Source: Deroplatys truncata
Taxonomy: Eukaryota > Arthropoda > Insecta > Mantodea > Mantidae
NCBI GenBank assembly: GCA_030765065.1
Contig: CM060989.1
Span: 36,819,501 to 36,883,500, forward strand
Direction: 5' to 3'
Length of the DNA: 64,000 nt
This document shows, piece after piece, positions 44,101 through 59,100 of this stretch. The notes beneath the pieces were generated by a model. It was not told where the DNA came from, made no database searches, and saw only the letters and a list, made by a program, of their open reading frames with translations. The position numbers and the translations under genes are program-made. Each line of letters begins with the position of its first letter. Position 1 is the first letter of the stretch.

Positions 44101-47100
44101 ACGGCCTACCTTCACGGTAAAAACTTGCACAGGATGACACCACGTCGATCCCAGAAGACAGTGTACATGAGTTTTTTGACAGAGATTGTCTGCTTGAATT
44201 TGCTCTTCACAGATAAGCCACTATGCTGTCAATGCATTGATTGTTGCTGTGTTTCTGGTGTGGCATACAACACCCATGTTTCATCCCTAACTCTGCATAT
44301 TGCTGTAAGAATGTCAACGCTGCAGCCAGACGTCTCGCTGTTGGTGGGAGATAATTTTGGAGCAGCCATTTTCTCCAAACACCGTGCGATAACCACTGCC
44401 GTCACACGACTGAAACTGCACTGCAGTATTCCCACATACTTCCTCTCTACTCCTGCGCATTCCTATCCGACTGGAGGTGCCATCTCTGGACGCGAACGGG
44501 ACTTAGTTTCTGGAGACCCTCGTAAGGGGGTAACGACAATTCCAACACATCAAAACATTTCTAGTGCTAAAACATGTGATGTAGCATCTGCTTCTACAGA
44601 CATTGCTATCAGAAGATAAATTGATACTTTCCATTTGGTAGGTTGACAATTTTCTTGAGTTTAAATTTCTGAATTTTAATGTATGCTTGCACAATAACAA
44701 AAATGTTTTGATTTGTAATTTACTTGCAACATATTTACAAAACCAGAATTCTGACAACTTACCTACTGGAAGGTGCATGCACAGACCATCCAAAATCAGC
44801 AAGCTTTATTTCCCCTTTTGCTGTTACCAACAAATTCTCAGGTTTGATGTCTCTGTGAATCACACTGTTAAGATGGCAGTAGTGCAATGCATTTGCTACC
44901 TGATAAGTAAATCTGGCAGCCCTGAAATATAAGTGAAATCAATCAGATTTTATTTTAACAGAAGTGACAGTTCTGATGCCAATTCTATTTCTGCTACCTT
45001 TATTTTATTTTATCTATGTTTAAGTCCTTTATTTTATTGAATCCTATTATGCAAAGTACCACCATTTGAACTGACCCCAAATAGAAAACCAACTTGATGG
45101 GTGAAGGAAGAGTGTGGTAGGTAGACAGGGGATGAAAGACTGAAGACACTAAATTTTCTTATGCACATCATCTGCTAGCCCAAAACACAACACATACCAG
45201 CAGACACCAATGGACTCTCTGAGTAATATGAGTTACAATGCTGAAATAATTCACTTTAATAGCATTGTATTTAAGTCCTTTTTGTTTGTTTGTTGTTTTT
45301 TTTCTTTTCTGTATTTTTATTATACAGTTGAACCTCTATTAACCAGGAAGGTGGTTTTGGATAACCAACATTTCAGATAAAAATAAAAATGTAACTTTTA
45401 GGAGTTGTATGTATGTATTTATTTCCATAATGCTATACAAAATTCTTACAATTTTTAATACATTACTTTGAGTTGCTATTTTCTTCTTTCTTTAGTCCAT
45501 CATGCATTTTAACACTGGTTATTTATGCATGGTGGATCATAACAAATTCATATTGCTTTATTTTTATAAACTATTTTTCTCTAACTCTCCCCATATATTC
45601 TCCTATTCTTTTTATATCCCTCTCCTTTTGTATTTTCACTATCCTAACTTTCAATACTTCTTTGTTAACATTCTTTAGATAAAAACTGATCTCTCCATAA
45701 CTTAGTTTCTTTACATTCAATTATTAATGTAAGTCATTATCTGCCTCTCCACAAAGAGGACATCTATCCGAATTCATTCCCTTAGCTTATGTGCACTTAA
45801 TCTATACCAGGCCCACCCTTCTCTCGCTAACCTATTACTTACATCCACATACTCCTCCCTTCCCCAGTCCACCTTTGTCTATATAGTTGCAAGCTTTTCT
45901 TTCCTTCCAGACTTTGAAATAATTCTGGTTTCTCTATATCTTCCACTCTCTTCCTCACCTCTTTCCAGAAACCTTTAGCTAACCCCTCTCTCTCATTCCA
46001 TAAGTTACCCATTCTTATTTCCTGTAGGATTCTCCTTATTCCTTGAGTCCAGTTCATCCCAGTACTGGATTTTTCTTGCATTATTAAATGTTGCCTCAAG
46101 ATATCATGTTCGTCCAATGATTTCAATCTATGCCAATATCTAAGTATCCTTTCTACTATCATGCTCTTGCTGCCTACTCTTCCCAACTCCAACATTGCTG
46201 CTCCATTTGGTGATGAAATGGATAAACCTAATATACATTTACAGCACGATCTATGTACTTTATCAATCATCTCCCATCCTTGTCACTTCCCCAAATCTCT
46301 GATCCATAGAACATTTTTACTTCAACTACAGCTTTGTAAACCCTGTCCAACCATTTAATTTGTATATCTGGTATTTTCTTTAAGCAAATTTTATGCAGTC
46401 ATTGCTAATCTTCCCTTAGCTAAGGCACTTATCTTGTGATCATTCCATCTCTCATTACTACTTATTCTCACTCCCAAATAATCAAACTTGTTTACTATTT
46501 ACAACTCTTCCCCTTCCACATACCACTTTTCCTCCTCCTTCAATTTATAGCTCTTTTTAAATACCATTATCTTTTATTTTTTAAAAGAAATGCGTTTTGA
46601 AATTTTAAGTGAAAGTAAACAAAAATGATACATATACAAACAATGTTAACAAAATATATAATGCAAGCTACTATATGTACAAAAAAGACATTCCATAGTG
46701 CATACATACTTTTAACTAGATATACAGTAATAATTTTGTTTGAAAAAGTCTTTCTTTTCACTTTGTTTTCTAGCCACTGTCACACTGCCGTTTCATTAGT
46801 AGAATGTCAGAAGGCTTCTTCACATCTTTTGACAAACCGTAATGCTATCTGGCTTCCTTCGGAAGGGAAGTAAAGCTGATGGTCCCGTGTCGTAGATTTA
46901 CGGTACATAAAAGAACCTCAAGCCTGATAAAGAGGCATCTGAGCAAAATTCCCGATTTTTCACGCCCAATATAGAATGGGACGCTAAGGACCATAGTAGT
47001 TAAAGAGCGTCCATAAATAAAGCTCAATTTTATTTTAATTCCGCATGGAAGTATATTGGTGCTCCAGAAAGGAATGCAAAAATCGGTGGAGGGAATCAAA

Positions 47101-50100
47101 CTGAGAAGTCAAAAAACTTTAGAGAAGTTTACACCTTTTCGTAACAGAACGAGATCGCAATAGCGGTAAACAAGGAGATTGGGATTTTGGAATTGTGAAG
47201 GCTAAACTTCACAATTTCACAATCATGGACTGTACCATCTTTTAGGAGAGACACATAGAAATGTTAAAGGATAAATATTCGAACATTGAAATTATAATAA
47301 TGGGTGATTTCAACGTTAGAATAGGGAAAAGTGATAAGCAGAGAAATTAACTAAAATTATTAGAGAAAATAATGTGAACAAAATATGGAAGGGTATAAAA
47401 TCAATACAAAAAATATGAACTTAATCTAATGTAGATCAAAAGGGCAGGGGAAGAGAAGATACACAACATATTATATTTGAATGCAAAGAAAGAGAGATTA
47501 GGAGAAAAGAAAGTTTATGGTATGGAATGAATAGGAATAAAGAGATACATACAATTTTAGACAAAACTGTAAAAATATGGGTAAATACTTAGAGAAACTT
47601 AAAAAAAATGGATATGGACGGTTAAAAGAGGAAAAATAATGTAAATATAAATAAATATAAGAATTACTAGTTGTATTAACACATGACTGTCCATCTTAAT
47701 GGCCAGGGCCAAATAGAGAAGGCAGTCTTGTATGTAATAACTTAATGCTCAATAAATTAATATACTATTATTATTATTATAACCAAAGGAGGGGAGATGA
47801 CTATAAAATGGCCAGGGCCAGAAGCAGTCACTCCCAATACGATTGTAATTATCTTGGCACTCAATAAATATTGTATTACATTATCAGTAAAGCTATGTAG
47901 TAATTGTTATGTTTATTTGTGGCAACATCACCTGAAATATTGTCATGTGAACAACATTTTCATGTTTTTATTCTTGTGTCCTTAAAAGATATGATAAATA
48001 TATACGTTTTTGCAAAAGTTGGTCTAAATATGATCTATTATGGCAAATGGCCAAAATATGACCCATTACTAAAAAAGGTGTAAATGTGACTATATGCACA
48101 ATAAAAGTAAATTTTTTTTAGCAAGGGGGGGGGAGTTTCAATCCCCAAAACCCTCCCCTGGCTACTATGAACCTTTCTCTTCTGAGGTGAATTTTAGGCT
48201 TATACAAATGATTAATGTACTTACTGGTCTTCTGTAAATCGTTGATTTGGAGCATTCTGCAAGTGCTTGAAGAGTTCACCTTTAGCAGCATATTCCAACA
48301 CCAGGAAAATCCGTTTATCATCATAGAAGTATGTCAGCAGACTTAGTATATTTGGATGCCTAAATTAATATTGAACAAGTTAACACATTAAAAACAGAAG
48401 CACTATTAACTAACTTGCTGTTTAGCATTCCCAGCTGATAATCCTTGGTATTAACTATTTGGAACCATTTCTTGTAAATATTTATGAGTAACAGGAAAAA
48501 CATAGAAAAATGAAAATAAAATTTCCTATGCATAATTTGTATACTAACTATGAGAATAATCTAAAAAAATGTATATGAGTATTACACAGGATTTTTTTTA
48601 TTAAGGGTGAGAAGGTTTTGCATGGGCTAGAACAAGGTCTATGAATCTTATGGGTTATGGCTTTTTTATATTCAAAGGCCAAAGGACATGACCCTCGGCC
48701 TTGAAATTAAAAGGTTTTAATTAATTCTGAAATTAATCCCTTTGTTTCTTTAATTTCTAAACCAAGCTCAAGATGAAAGTTGGGCTATCGCTGAAGTTAG
48801 TTGGTCTTCACTGAAAATGCTTATAAAAGCAAAAGGAAAGAGAACAAATTACCTTAAGATGAATTTAGAAGTAGATGTGCTCTCGTCATTGGCTTGTGCC
48901 CACCCACCCACCCCTTTTAAGTGTTTTACTTTTATAGGAAAATTGCGTTATGAACACAACAAACGTAGCCATCTTCCCGCTACAACACACGCAAAATGGG
49001 AACTGCCAACCTAAATGGGAAGTGAAATCTGCGAAATAAGCAATGTGTTGTTGTCGTGAATCATTCGAGTTTTAGAAGCGCAGATCCCTTGGCTACGCTT
49101 TGAGGATGAGGGCCCTCAATCCCTCGGCTATGCCCTGAGGCTGAGATCTTACCGGCTTTGGCGGCATTAGTTATTCATATGTTGCCAGCATTGCATTAGA
49201 GCTAGAGGACAGAGTGACATCTGTAGGACATATAAGACATCACTTCCATTGCTGTTAAAGACCAACTAAGAGCAGAAAGTCTGAAAGTTGTAACATACGA
49301 GGGTCACTACGGAAGTTTTGAGATACACAAAAACTACATTCGATAAAATCAGTCTGACTAGTGGAGTTTTTCAAAGTATTCACCACCACACTGTATGCAC
49401 TTTCTCATTCTCTCAGATCACTTTTGAAAGCACTACTGCAACTCATTTTCATGTAGGTCTAAAACCTCAATTTTGTACACTGCAACTGTTTCTTCAGGGC
49501 CTGAAAACCTATTTCCATACATACAATTTTACGCTGTGGGGAACAAAAAGTAGTCACATCAGTCAAATCAGGACTGTAGGGGGGATGAGTCAACAGCTTC
49601 ACCTCTATGAACTCCAGAAACTGGATCATTGCATTGGCTGTGTGCACAGAGGCATTGTTGTGGTGGAGCAGAATTCCTCACAGTCCCATCCTTGACCGCA
49701 ATTCATGAAGTTTCTCAAAAACTTTTAAGCAAACTGTCATGTATCAGTGTGCAGTAACTGTCCTTTGATTCACAAGAGGAATGGTAGCCACATGACGAGA
49801 TTTACAGAAAAAAGTGGCCACCATTTTCTTCCCAATGCTGCATGGACACTTCACTTTGGTTGGAAGATGACTGACTCTTAGTCTCCAGGACAAACTGGTA
49901 AATGCAAGTTTCATCTCCAGAAATGTCAGAAACCTGCCTAGCATTGCCTCAGTTGAATCTGGCCAGCATATCTTCACACCATTCAACACGAGTGCACTTT
50001 TGCGCATCAGTGAAATTGTGGGGCACCCAACGGGATGACACCTTACTCACGAGAAGATAATCATGCAGTATTTTATAAACTGCTGGTGATCCAATCTGCA

Positions 50101-53100
50101 TAATTGCCTCAATTTCTTTAAACGTCACACGATTGTTTTCATGGACCGTTTTTCTCACAGCAGCTATGTTTTCCTCAGCCACTGCTGTAGACAGACAACC
50201 ACTCCTAATCTTGTCCGAGAATGAAGTTCGGCCTCTTTTAAATTCTTGAAACTACCAAAAAACTGCGGCATGGGAAGGAGTAATGTCCCCAAAAGCCTGT
50301 TGCAAGCACTCAAGATTTTGGATCTCATTTAAACCACTTTTAAAATTATATTAAATCTTACACAACGGTGCTCTCTTTCAACCTCCATTCTGGAAACCAG
50401 CTGTCACCAGATTAGAGGTTGTTAATCTTGTGTTGTGGACTTAGAGGGGGGAGAGGGACACAAACTGCTACACCATTTTACTCACAAAGAATGTAGCTAT
50501 CCGATGGTGCAATCCATTTAAGTAGATCAACCTTAGTTTTCTGGTATAAACTTTCATAGTGACCCTCATAATTAAAGGCAAATATATAATTTTTTGTCTG
50601 CCTTGCAAGTATGAATTTTCAATTCTTAATCAGTCTGAATGCTACTTTATGAAAACTGCATCACTGAGGACTAAAATTTTACATTGCATTGCATTATTCA
50701 TGTCTATGAACAGCATATCTCAAAAACTAACAGTCGGATAAATACAGAACTTGGTATTTACGTCCAGTATCTTCCAAGGGTTCAACACGAAGATTTTCGA
50801 GAAAATCCCCACCCCAACAATCCTTTACATAGAACATTAACATATATTAAAGATATTTACATGACAAATAAAATATATATCTTGAATTTTCTGGGAATAG
50901 TCTGTGAAGGCCTCGTCATTTGGAAGGAATTTTGTATAATCTTGATAACTGGTAAATGTTATGCAATTGACGAAAACTTACTACACCAGAAATGTAGATC
51001 TCTTTAAAAACACACAATTTATTTCAAATAAGTTTTTTGTGGCACAAGCCATTTGTGAGATATTCGTTATTCATGGTTCGAATTTTCATTACTTGGTCAT
51101 TCTCTTAAAGTCCTGTCAACATTCAGTTGTTTCTTGCAATTGCATGGAAAAAGTACGGAATTTTAAGGCCTGTACATAGCGTCCAGTTCTTAAACATTTG
51201 AATATTACGGTTCTCTTTGTATATATAACGAAATGTGTAATGTAGCTATTTATGTAAAGGTTTATCCCTATTAAAATGTAGTAAATAGAAAAATAAGCTT
51301 TAGTAAGAATCATTGCACACCCACTAATAAATGATAGAGGGTAGAGAAAGTCATATGAATATATCACATCAGATTTTTAAAAATAAATTTTCTATTATTT
51401 CATCATTATTCCTATACCTACTTTTTCTATGTGTAGGGCACTAATACCAATGTAAAAATCTGATGTGTTACGCTCACATGACTTTCTCTACTCTTGTACA
51501 AACTATTTTTACAAACACTTATTCTCCATATGCTTCATGTTAATCGAGATATGGAGATGTTAATTTTATTGCTAATTTTCTTGTAGATGCAAGGGGAATT
51601 GGTAGGCTTAAGTGATAGTCAAATATTTTAAGAGGTGGTTGCTATGTGGAGTATTTCATTCTCTTTGCATTACCAGGACAAAACAAAAATGAATAACGAA
51701 TTTGAGAAACAGTATAAGTATTGGAAAATTTAAGGGAATAACAAGCAATATCTCAAAAATGGTTCACTCAACAAAAAAAATGTATATGACATAAATTGTG
51801 TATTTTAATGCGATCTACATTTTTTCTGTAGTAAACTTTTGTCTATCTCTTATGGTTTACCAGTTATGCAAAAGTCGTTCGCAATGAAGAATACTTTTGG
51901 AGACATTCCCAGAAAATTTGAGATATACATTTCAGTCATGAAAATATCTTAAACATATGATATTTTAATCAAAATTGTTAGAGCCATTTTTGAGAAAATT
52001 AAAATTTTCGAAAAATGTTCCATGTAAAGGGTAATCTGGGGTGGAGGATTTTCTTGAAAACCTTCGTGTCGCATCTCTGGAAGATACTGAACCTAAATAC
52101 CAAGTTTGGTGTTTATCTGACTGTTGATTTCTGAGTTATGCTGTTCACAGACACACACACACGGACATGTTTCCAAAAATGCTTTTTTTGGATTCAGGGG
52201 GTCTCAAAACATGTATTTCTGGTGAAAACTCGGTATCAAAATTTTGGGTGGAATACAATACTTCCCCTACTTACTATACATAGTAGAGAAAGTAAAAATT
52301 AATTTATAACTTTCTGAACACAAATTTTAATAGATTACATAAATCTCAGTTTTAGGATATTCTTTAAGAATTTGAGTCATTTTATACGTCACTTTTTCAA
52401 ATATTTTTAGGTCATAAAAATCCAAGATCTGCTAATAACAATCATAAAAATTAACAAATGTTTACCCACGAAGAATTATAAAAAATAACAACTGCTTATA
52501 ATCACATGTATCACGTATCTATAAACTGAAAAGTGTAACAGTCACAAGTTGTACGAACATATGAGTATAACTTGATCACACAGTTAAGAATGGCCAATTT
52601 GCTAAGATTTTGCTGGTTGATACTTAGCTGTAAGGTTTTGGTCTTTTATGTATACAAATATGTATACAGTATACAGCTGTGCAGACAAAGGACTGAAATC
52701 AGCCTTCCATTGCAAAACTAAATGCATATAAATATTTTTCCAACTTACCTTAAATGGGTCTGAATTTCAATCTCTCTCAACACTTGAATCTCAACCCTGC
52801 TCTTCTGAATTTCTGATTTGTACAGTACTTTGATTGCTACCATATAATGTGAGGTCTTTTCACGGGCTAAATACACATGGCCAAATTTTCCTCTTCCCAA
52901 TGGACATCCAATGTCAAAATCCTTTAAGCTCCATTTATATCTATAACAAAATAATGTGTTCACTGCATCACGGCTAAGAATTATGCACAAACAGTATTTA
53001 AAATGCTAAAATTCAATATGTATACCTTTTTCACTATAAGCTGAAAGGAAAAGTAAACAAAACTTAAATGTATCACTCCGCTGAGCACATGGCAGCACCA

Positions 53101-56100
53101 CGTGGAAGATGATGGAAACTAAAACCCGTGAGAGGAAATTGCTTCATACAGAACGCAAATACAGTATATTGCGCAGCTTGGGGATCATTAGCTTTTAAAC
53201 ACTGTTTGTCTTATTCCTATATTTTGTCTTAAATCGTAAACTTCTAACACACAATACTAAGAGTAGACAAATAAAAGTTGTACCTGAACAGTTCGGCATC
53301 TGTGATTAAAGGTATACAGGATTAAACTGTTCTTAACTTCAGGCTTTAGAAATCATTAATTTAATGACTAATATCAGTATACCACCTTTGCTTTAACCTT
53401 TTATGAGTCAACAAGTTAAATAACAATTAGCATTATATGTTAGAAAACCACAGAAAACAAACGCAAACCAAGCTATCCGAGCAACAATTCTGCATCACTA
53501 ACAAAGAAGTTCAATTACTGCTAAACAATGGCCAACCATATTCATTGTCGATTAAAGGTGGGTACTTTTCACAGAGTTTGATAAAAGCATTTAACACCAT
53601 TGTCTTCTTTCCATTTCCCTCGTTTATGTTTTCTACAGTGGCAGAAGATTCTCAGCCGGAAACGGAAACAAACTGCAGCGCCTGTGCATAGCCTCTTAAA
53701 CCCTCTGCTGTAACGGTTCATTTAGTTATAGGTGAATCTGAACAAACACATTTAGTTTCATAATTTGAACTGTTACAATAATGAGTTTTTTAAATTTCTC
53801 TGCACAAGAATAACCACAAAAGTTACGATATGAACCAAATGTTTTTTGTAGAGGAAGAGATGACATGCTAAGCAGTAAAGGTTGTAATTTGTCCACCAGC
53901 AAGTAAGGTGGTCTTGTCACGTGGTTTTTGTTTACTTCTCCTTTCAGCTTGTACTGAAAAAGATATAGTTATGAACATTTAAGTCCAATAGAAAGTGTTA
54001 TTCAGAAGCTACAGACAGTGAACGAAACAATAAGAAATATTGAAACCATAAGGAAAGAGCATTTCAGATGTATATCCAACAAACAAATGGACAAATCTGC
54101 CATAGCAAACCATTTTTGGACCACAAACTATGAGATGAACCCCAAAGTCAGACTTCTGAAATGCACCACCAATCCAATAGAATTTAAAGTTTGAGAAAAC
54201 ATACACATAATCAAATATATGAAAACGGTAATGAACTTTGAAATCCCGCCACTCAACAATCTAAGAAGCTTCATCATGGACACACCAGATGACACCACCT
54301 CCATCTATGGACCTGTCATGCTCAGTCAGAGAAAAGCTGAAGATGAAAGCAAGCAGTGTTTTCGAAACATGTTCCATTAATTTAAAGTAAGTTTTAGTGT
54401 ATTCACCGACTCAAGATTCAGTTAAGTCCATCAGCAAAGGGGTAAAGAAAATGTACAAAAGATCAAGATTAGTGTCAAATCCATATTTGTAATTACTTTT
54501 AATCCAATTCCCACACACCTAACCTAATATCTGGTTAAATCTCAAAGCCAGAGGACCCCGTTGTTTCACTGCAGCTTGCTATGGCCTGACAGCCTTGTGC
54601 TAATGGTGACAAGGTATTTTGTTCATTTGTTTTTGCATATTACAATGGATAATTTTTATATTTTGTGTGCATATTTGCATGTACATTTTGCTATTTGATT
54701 ATATATACAAATCCGGGCTCTGTTAGTAACCTATAGTAATATATTTAGTTCTTCCTGTATGGAACAGGCGATGAATAACATAAAAAAATACTTGCATTAT
54801 CAGTGATAGAGCTTTAATGAAAGCTGAACTAATCCAAAGATTTAAGCAGTAGATGTTGCCTGAACCAAGCCATATTGCCCAACAACCTGCCCTATTTAGG
54901 CGCTGTAATTATACAGAGAGCCAAAAAACTACGAACCGACTGCGCAGTGTTTTTCCTATCCGTGTCCTCGGCACTCGTTGCCGCTATCATAGAATGCCAC
55001 GGATGAAACCATACAACATTTTTAAAACTACTTTTAAAAGCTTTACTTATCATCTTTATGAAAGGAGATGCTGAAACTGGCCACCGTTGTTGTTCATACA
55101 TTTTTGGCACCTCTTTAGGAGAGTATCCATCACTCGCCATAGTTCACGTTGAGAAATGCTGGCAATTTCCTGGCAGATATTTTGTTTTAATTCTTCCAGG
55201 GTGTGTGGGCTTGTCTTGTACACTTTATGTTTTAAGTTACCCCAGAGATAGAAATTGCAGGAGGTTAGGTTCGTGGACTGAGGGGGCCACAAATCTCTAC
55301 TAATAATTCTGTCCTCAAACATATTTTCAATTCTTCTCATCGAAATATTGGTCATGTGAGCTGTTGTAGAGACTTGGTGAAAAAAAGGCAAAATCATGCT
55401 CCCTGTCTGTTAATTCTCTAAAAAAAGGGGCAAATTTCTATTCACGTATGCACGGGCTTCAAGTATTGACTTGAAAAAAATTGGTCCTATAACTCTTTCT
55501 CCGCTCATGGCGCCCCATACAACAATTTTGTCCAATGTATGGACAACGATGATGGCCGTTTCAGCATTTGCTTTCATAGAGTTGGTAAGTAAAGCCTTTA
55601 AAAGTAGTTTTAAAAAAGTTATATGGTTTCATCCGCGCCTAAGATAGTGGCAGATGGTGAGCGCCGAGGACGCAAACAGGGTAAACACCATGCAGCCGGT
55701 TCGTAGTCTTTTGGCTCTCTCTGTATAAGAGAAACTGGCAACACTTTGAGGTGAAAGGTTGCCAAGTGAAGGAGGCAAAATGTGACCAACTATCGTTGCT
55801 ATAGAAACGTCTTAGTTCTAATTGGTCCTTCTAATGGTTGCTATGACGACCGCTGTGACGTATTCATCCCCTTCCATTCATTTAAAGCTTTCTGCCACGT
55901 GGTTAGTAACTGTCAATCACCTTCTTGATTGGCGCCGAGTATAGTTATAGGTGAATCTGAACAACAGATTTTGTTTCATAAATTGAACTGTTACAATAAT
56001 TGGCTTTTTAAATTTCTCTGCATGAGAATAACCAGAAAATGTTACAATCTGTACCGAACTGTTTTATGTAGAGGAAGAGACGACATGTTAAGAGGGAAAA

Positions 56101-59100
56101 GTTGTAGCTTGTACACCAGCCAATGAGGTGCTCTCGTCATGTGGTTCTGTTTACAACTCCTTTAAACTTAAAGTGAAAGCAGTACAGATTTATAACTAGC
56201 TTTCAATAATTATCTTTTTATCACAAAATTTCAATATCATCTTTGGAATACCTGCGCCACATCAAAGATTTCCCTCTGTTCTAACTGCTCATAAAGCATT
56301 CTCTCATTTTCAGGAATGTAAGACATGAGCTTTAATATACCCCACAATTTCATTATTTATGATTAGTGTTACGATTAAATAATAGTGTAAAAGAACATTT
56401 GCATAAATATACCTTAATGTTATTACACCTTGAAAATTCAATCTCTCTCTCTCACTGTTATCATTTGTGCTGTTGGTAACACTGGTTAGATGCTCAGATG
56501 AATGACAAACAGATTCCACACAGAGAGAGGAAATGTGCTTTATGTCTTTAGTGAACTTTTATGATGAGAAATCAAAACTCTCCAGTTATTTAATTTATAT
56601 TCTAAGGCTATACCCTTGCCGCTGTAACGTTGCACTTGACAGCTAGCGTTTAAGTTGGTACACTCGCAAAAAAACAGTGAAAAAGCTTCAACCATTTCAC
56701 TTCCTAAGCTAATCACAAGGCAGCATTCCGGATGGTCAACGACAAAGCAGAACCGGAACTAGAATTGGCTCTGTTGCCGGATGTAACTATTCCCAACCAC
56801 GTGCTTCAGTTTGTGAATCTCTAGCACAAGCGTCAAATTGTTCTTTGCAAGCTACATATTGTTCACTGTTATTTATATTTGTGGTTATTGTTTGATAGTT
56901 TTGTTATTGTTCGTTTATACATATATATATATATATATATTTATTTATATTTATCTATTTTATATATATTTCATTCATATTATTTATTTAAACAAAACTT
57001 AAGTGCGACAATGTCTGAAAAATGACGCCGATCGCCGAGTGATGATTCACGAAGTGAAAATCCTTTGCGCCAAGGTGTGCCACTTAATAGTCAGGCGTTG
57101 GAACTATTAAGGAGAACCCGAGAATTCTTTGAACAGGAAAAGGAGTACGTGAAGCTTCATGGCAATCCCTCTATTCCTGCTGATAAAGCCGTACAATGAA
57201 CTGCAGCAGCTCTTGGACTAAGCACGAGAACACTGACACCTGTTTCCATAGCTTTCCGTGGTAGTAATGTTGGGAGGACCAAGAAGTGTGACAATGCTTT
57301 ATCCATGTGAATCCAAACATTTGGGGCATCCTAACCATACAACCGAGGAATCTCTTCATAAAAAATAACATTCCTTTGATAGTAGGCTGCATTCATTTTT
57401 ACATTGTTGGCAACTCTATGTATGCCTAGTTTCCTCCCAGAGCAATAACCTGCAACCACTATGAATCCCTTTGAAAACTTTTCCTTGTTCTCCCGAATAA
57501 AGTTGGAGCGCCCCTTTTAGCCCGGTTGATGGTAATAAATGGCTCGGGGTTTTTTTCTGTGGCATCTAGATAAACCCATGCTTCATCTAAAGAAACCACC
57601 CATTGCCACTTTTCACCTGCCAGATGGTGTTCATAGAGTTTTCTTGCATTGGTGAAGCGTTCTCTGATGTGCCACTCTTTCAAGGTGTGTCCACATGCTT
57701 TATGGCGCCATTCTAGACCCAAATTGTGTATTATCCAATAGTCCCTTTGGATATTCCAATGCGGCTAGAAATGCTTCTTTGGGTTGGTGGGTTTTCTTGA
57801 GTCACTGTTGCACTCACCTTGGCTACTACTGCTTTAGGTCGTGGCCTTTTTCTTGCTAGTTTTTTTGCACACTGAGCCTAAGTGGGAATCCATTTTTATG
57901 TGTGTTATATGCCCCACACACGACTTACTTATGGTAAGACCTTTTTGTCTGCACCTTTCAACTATCATTGAAAGGCTGTAACCGGCATCGGAAAGCCCAA
58001 CAATGTACCCCTGCCACAAGTCGGCGATTGTTGAAGCCATTGCACGTAAACTTTGCCTCAGACTGGCCCAGCAGACAGCTATCACAGCAGTGAGCTGATG
58101 CAATAATAAACAAACAGTTTGACCAATGACAGGAGTGGGAGGGTGATTCAAAGTTGTCCAAGCTTAAGTGGGGCAACCCTCTGTATGCTTCACGACTAAG
58201 TCGAGTATAATTCATAAATAACCTTACACAAGATAACAGAATTCTAGCAGAAGTGTGTTTCATTGTTTACACTTTTCTAACATGCACTCAAGTGTAGAGT
58301 GTACTTAAGGGTATTAGGATGACAATACTTGCAAGTACCATCTACAAAACATATTGTCAGTAACGTAGGCCCAATTTTGAAGGTGTCCTCTAACTGAAGG
58401 GCGACTCTCATGGGTTGTGTCCACGACGATGCTTTAGAACCAACCTGAAGATGCTCTTAAATATCCTTATTCTCTCCATTCTTAGGAATGCAAAGTTCTT
58501 GAGACTGGACACTATTGAACTTAACTGGAAAGAGCACAAAGAGATTACTTTTCTGTAACTTAGTGTGATATGTTTCACATCAAGGAACCTGAGCAATAGT
58601 AAATAAACTGGGATCCATGGGAGATGAGATAGAGGCTTGGGCCACACGTGGAGGTAGAAAATGTTGGAACTGTTTTGCACGTGAAAGGAATACATTCTAA
58701 TTTATTTATACCGCCATCATAATCCCTACACACCCCAGGATATCACAGTGGGGTGGATCTCTGGCCAATATTCCATGCTCCAACGAAATGCTATTGGCTT
58801 TTTGGTAGCATGGAATTGATCAGTCACCTTGTAGTGTTCATTCCGTATATTTTGCTGCTGTCTCTGCCAACAAAAACTCCAAGAATGAGGTATTCGTGCA
58901 AAAGATATAAACACAGAAACCTACGGAAAAGAAATAATAGTGGGACAGTCACATAATCAGAGGAAAAGGGATTGTGGGTACAGTCACGTGGTTGGAGAGG
59001 AAACAATGCTGGGGTCACCTCCTTGGAGGTGGAAAATGGCAGGTAAGCGATGGGTCCTGCTTTGTCCACTGTCATTGGAACCTGATTAAATTAATCAAAC

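Noticed and set aside
44125-44619. 164-codon plus-strand frame
   Set aside because: It is the antisense of the mariner at 43636-44522 and runs past the element end; no protein motif.
48866-48935. Fourth family H fragment
   Set aside because: Only a short match (GTGCTCTCGTCATTGGC) in low-complexity context; too weak to support.
52149-52160. Longer functional (AC)n repeat
   Set aside because: Only six dinucleotides; ordinary microsatellite.
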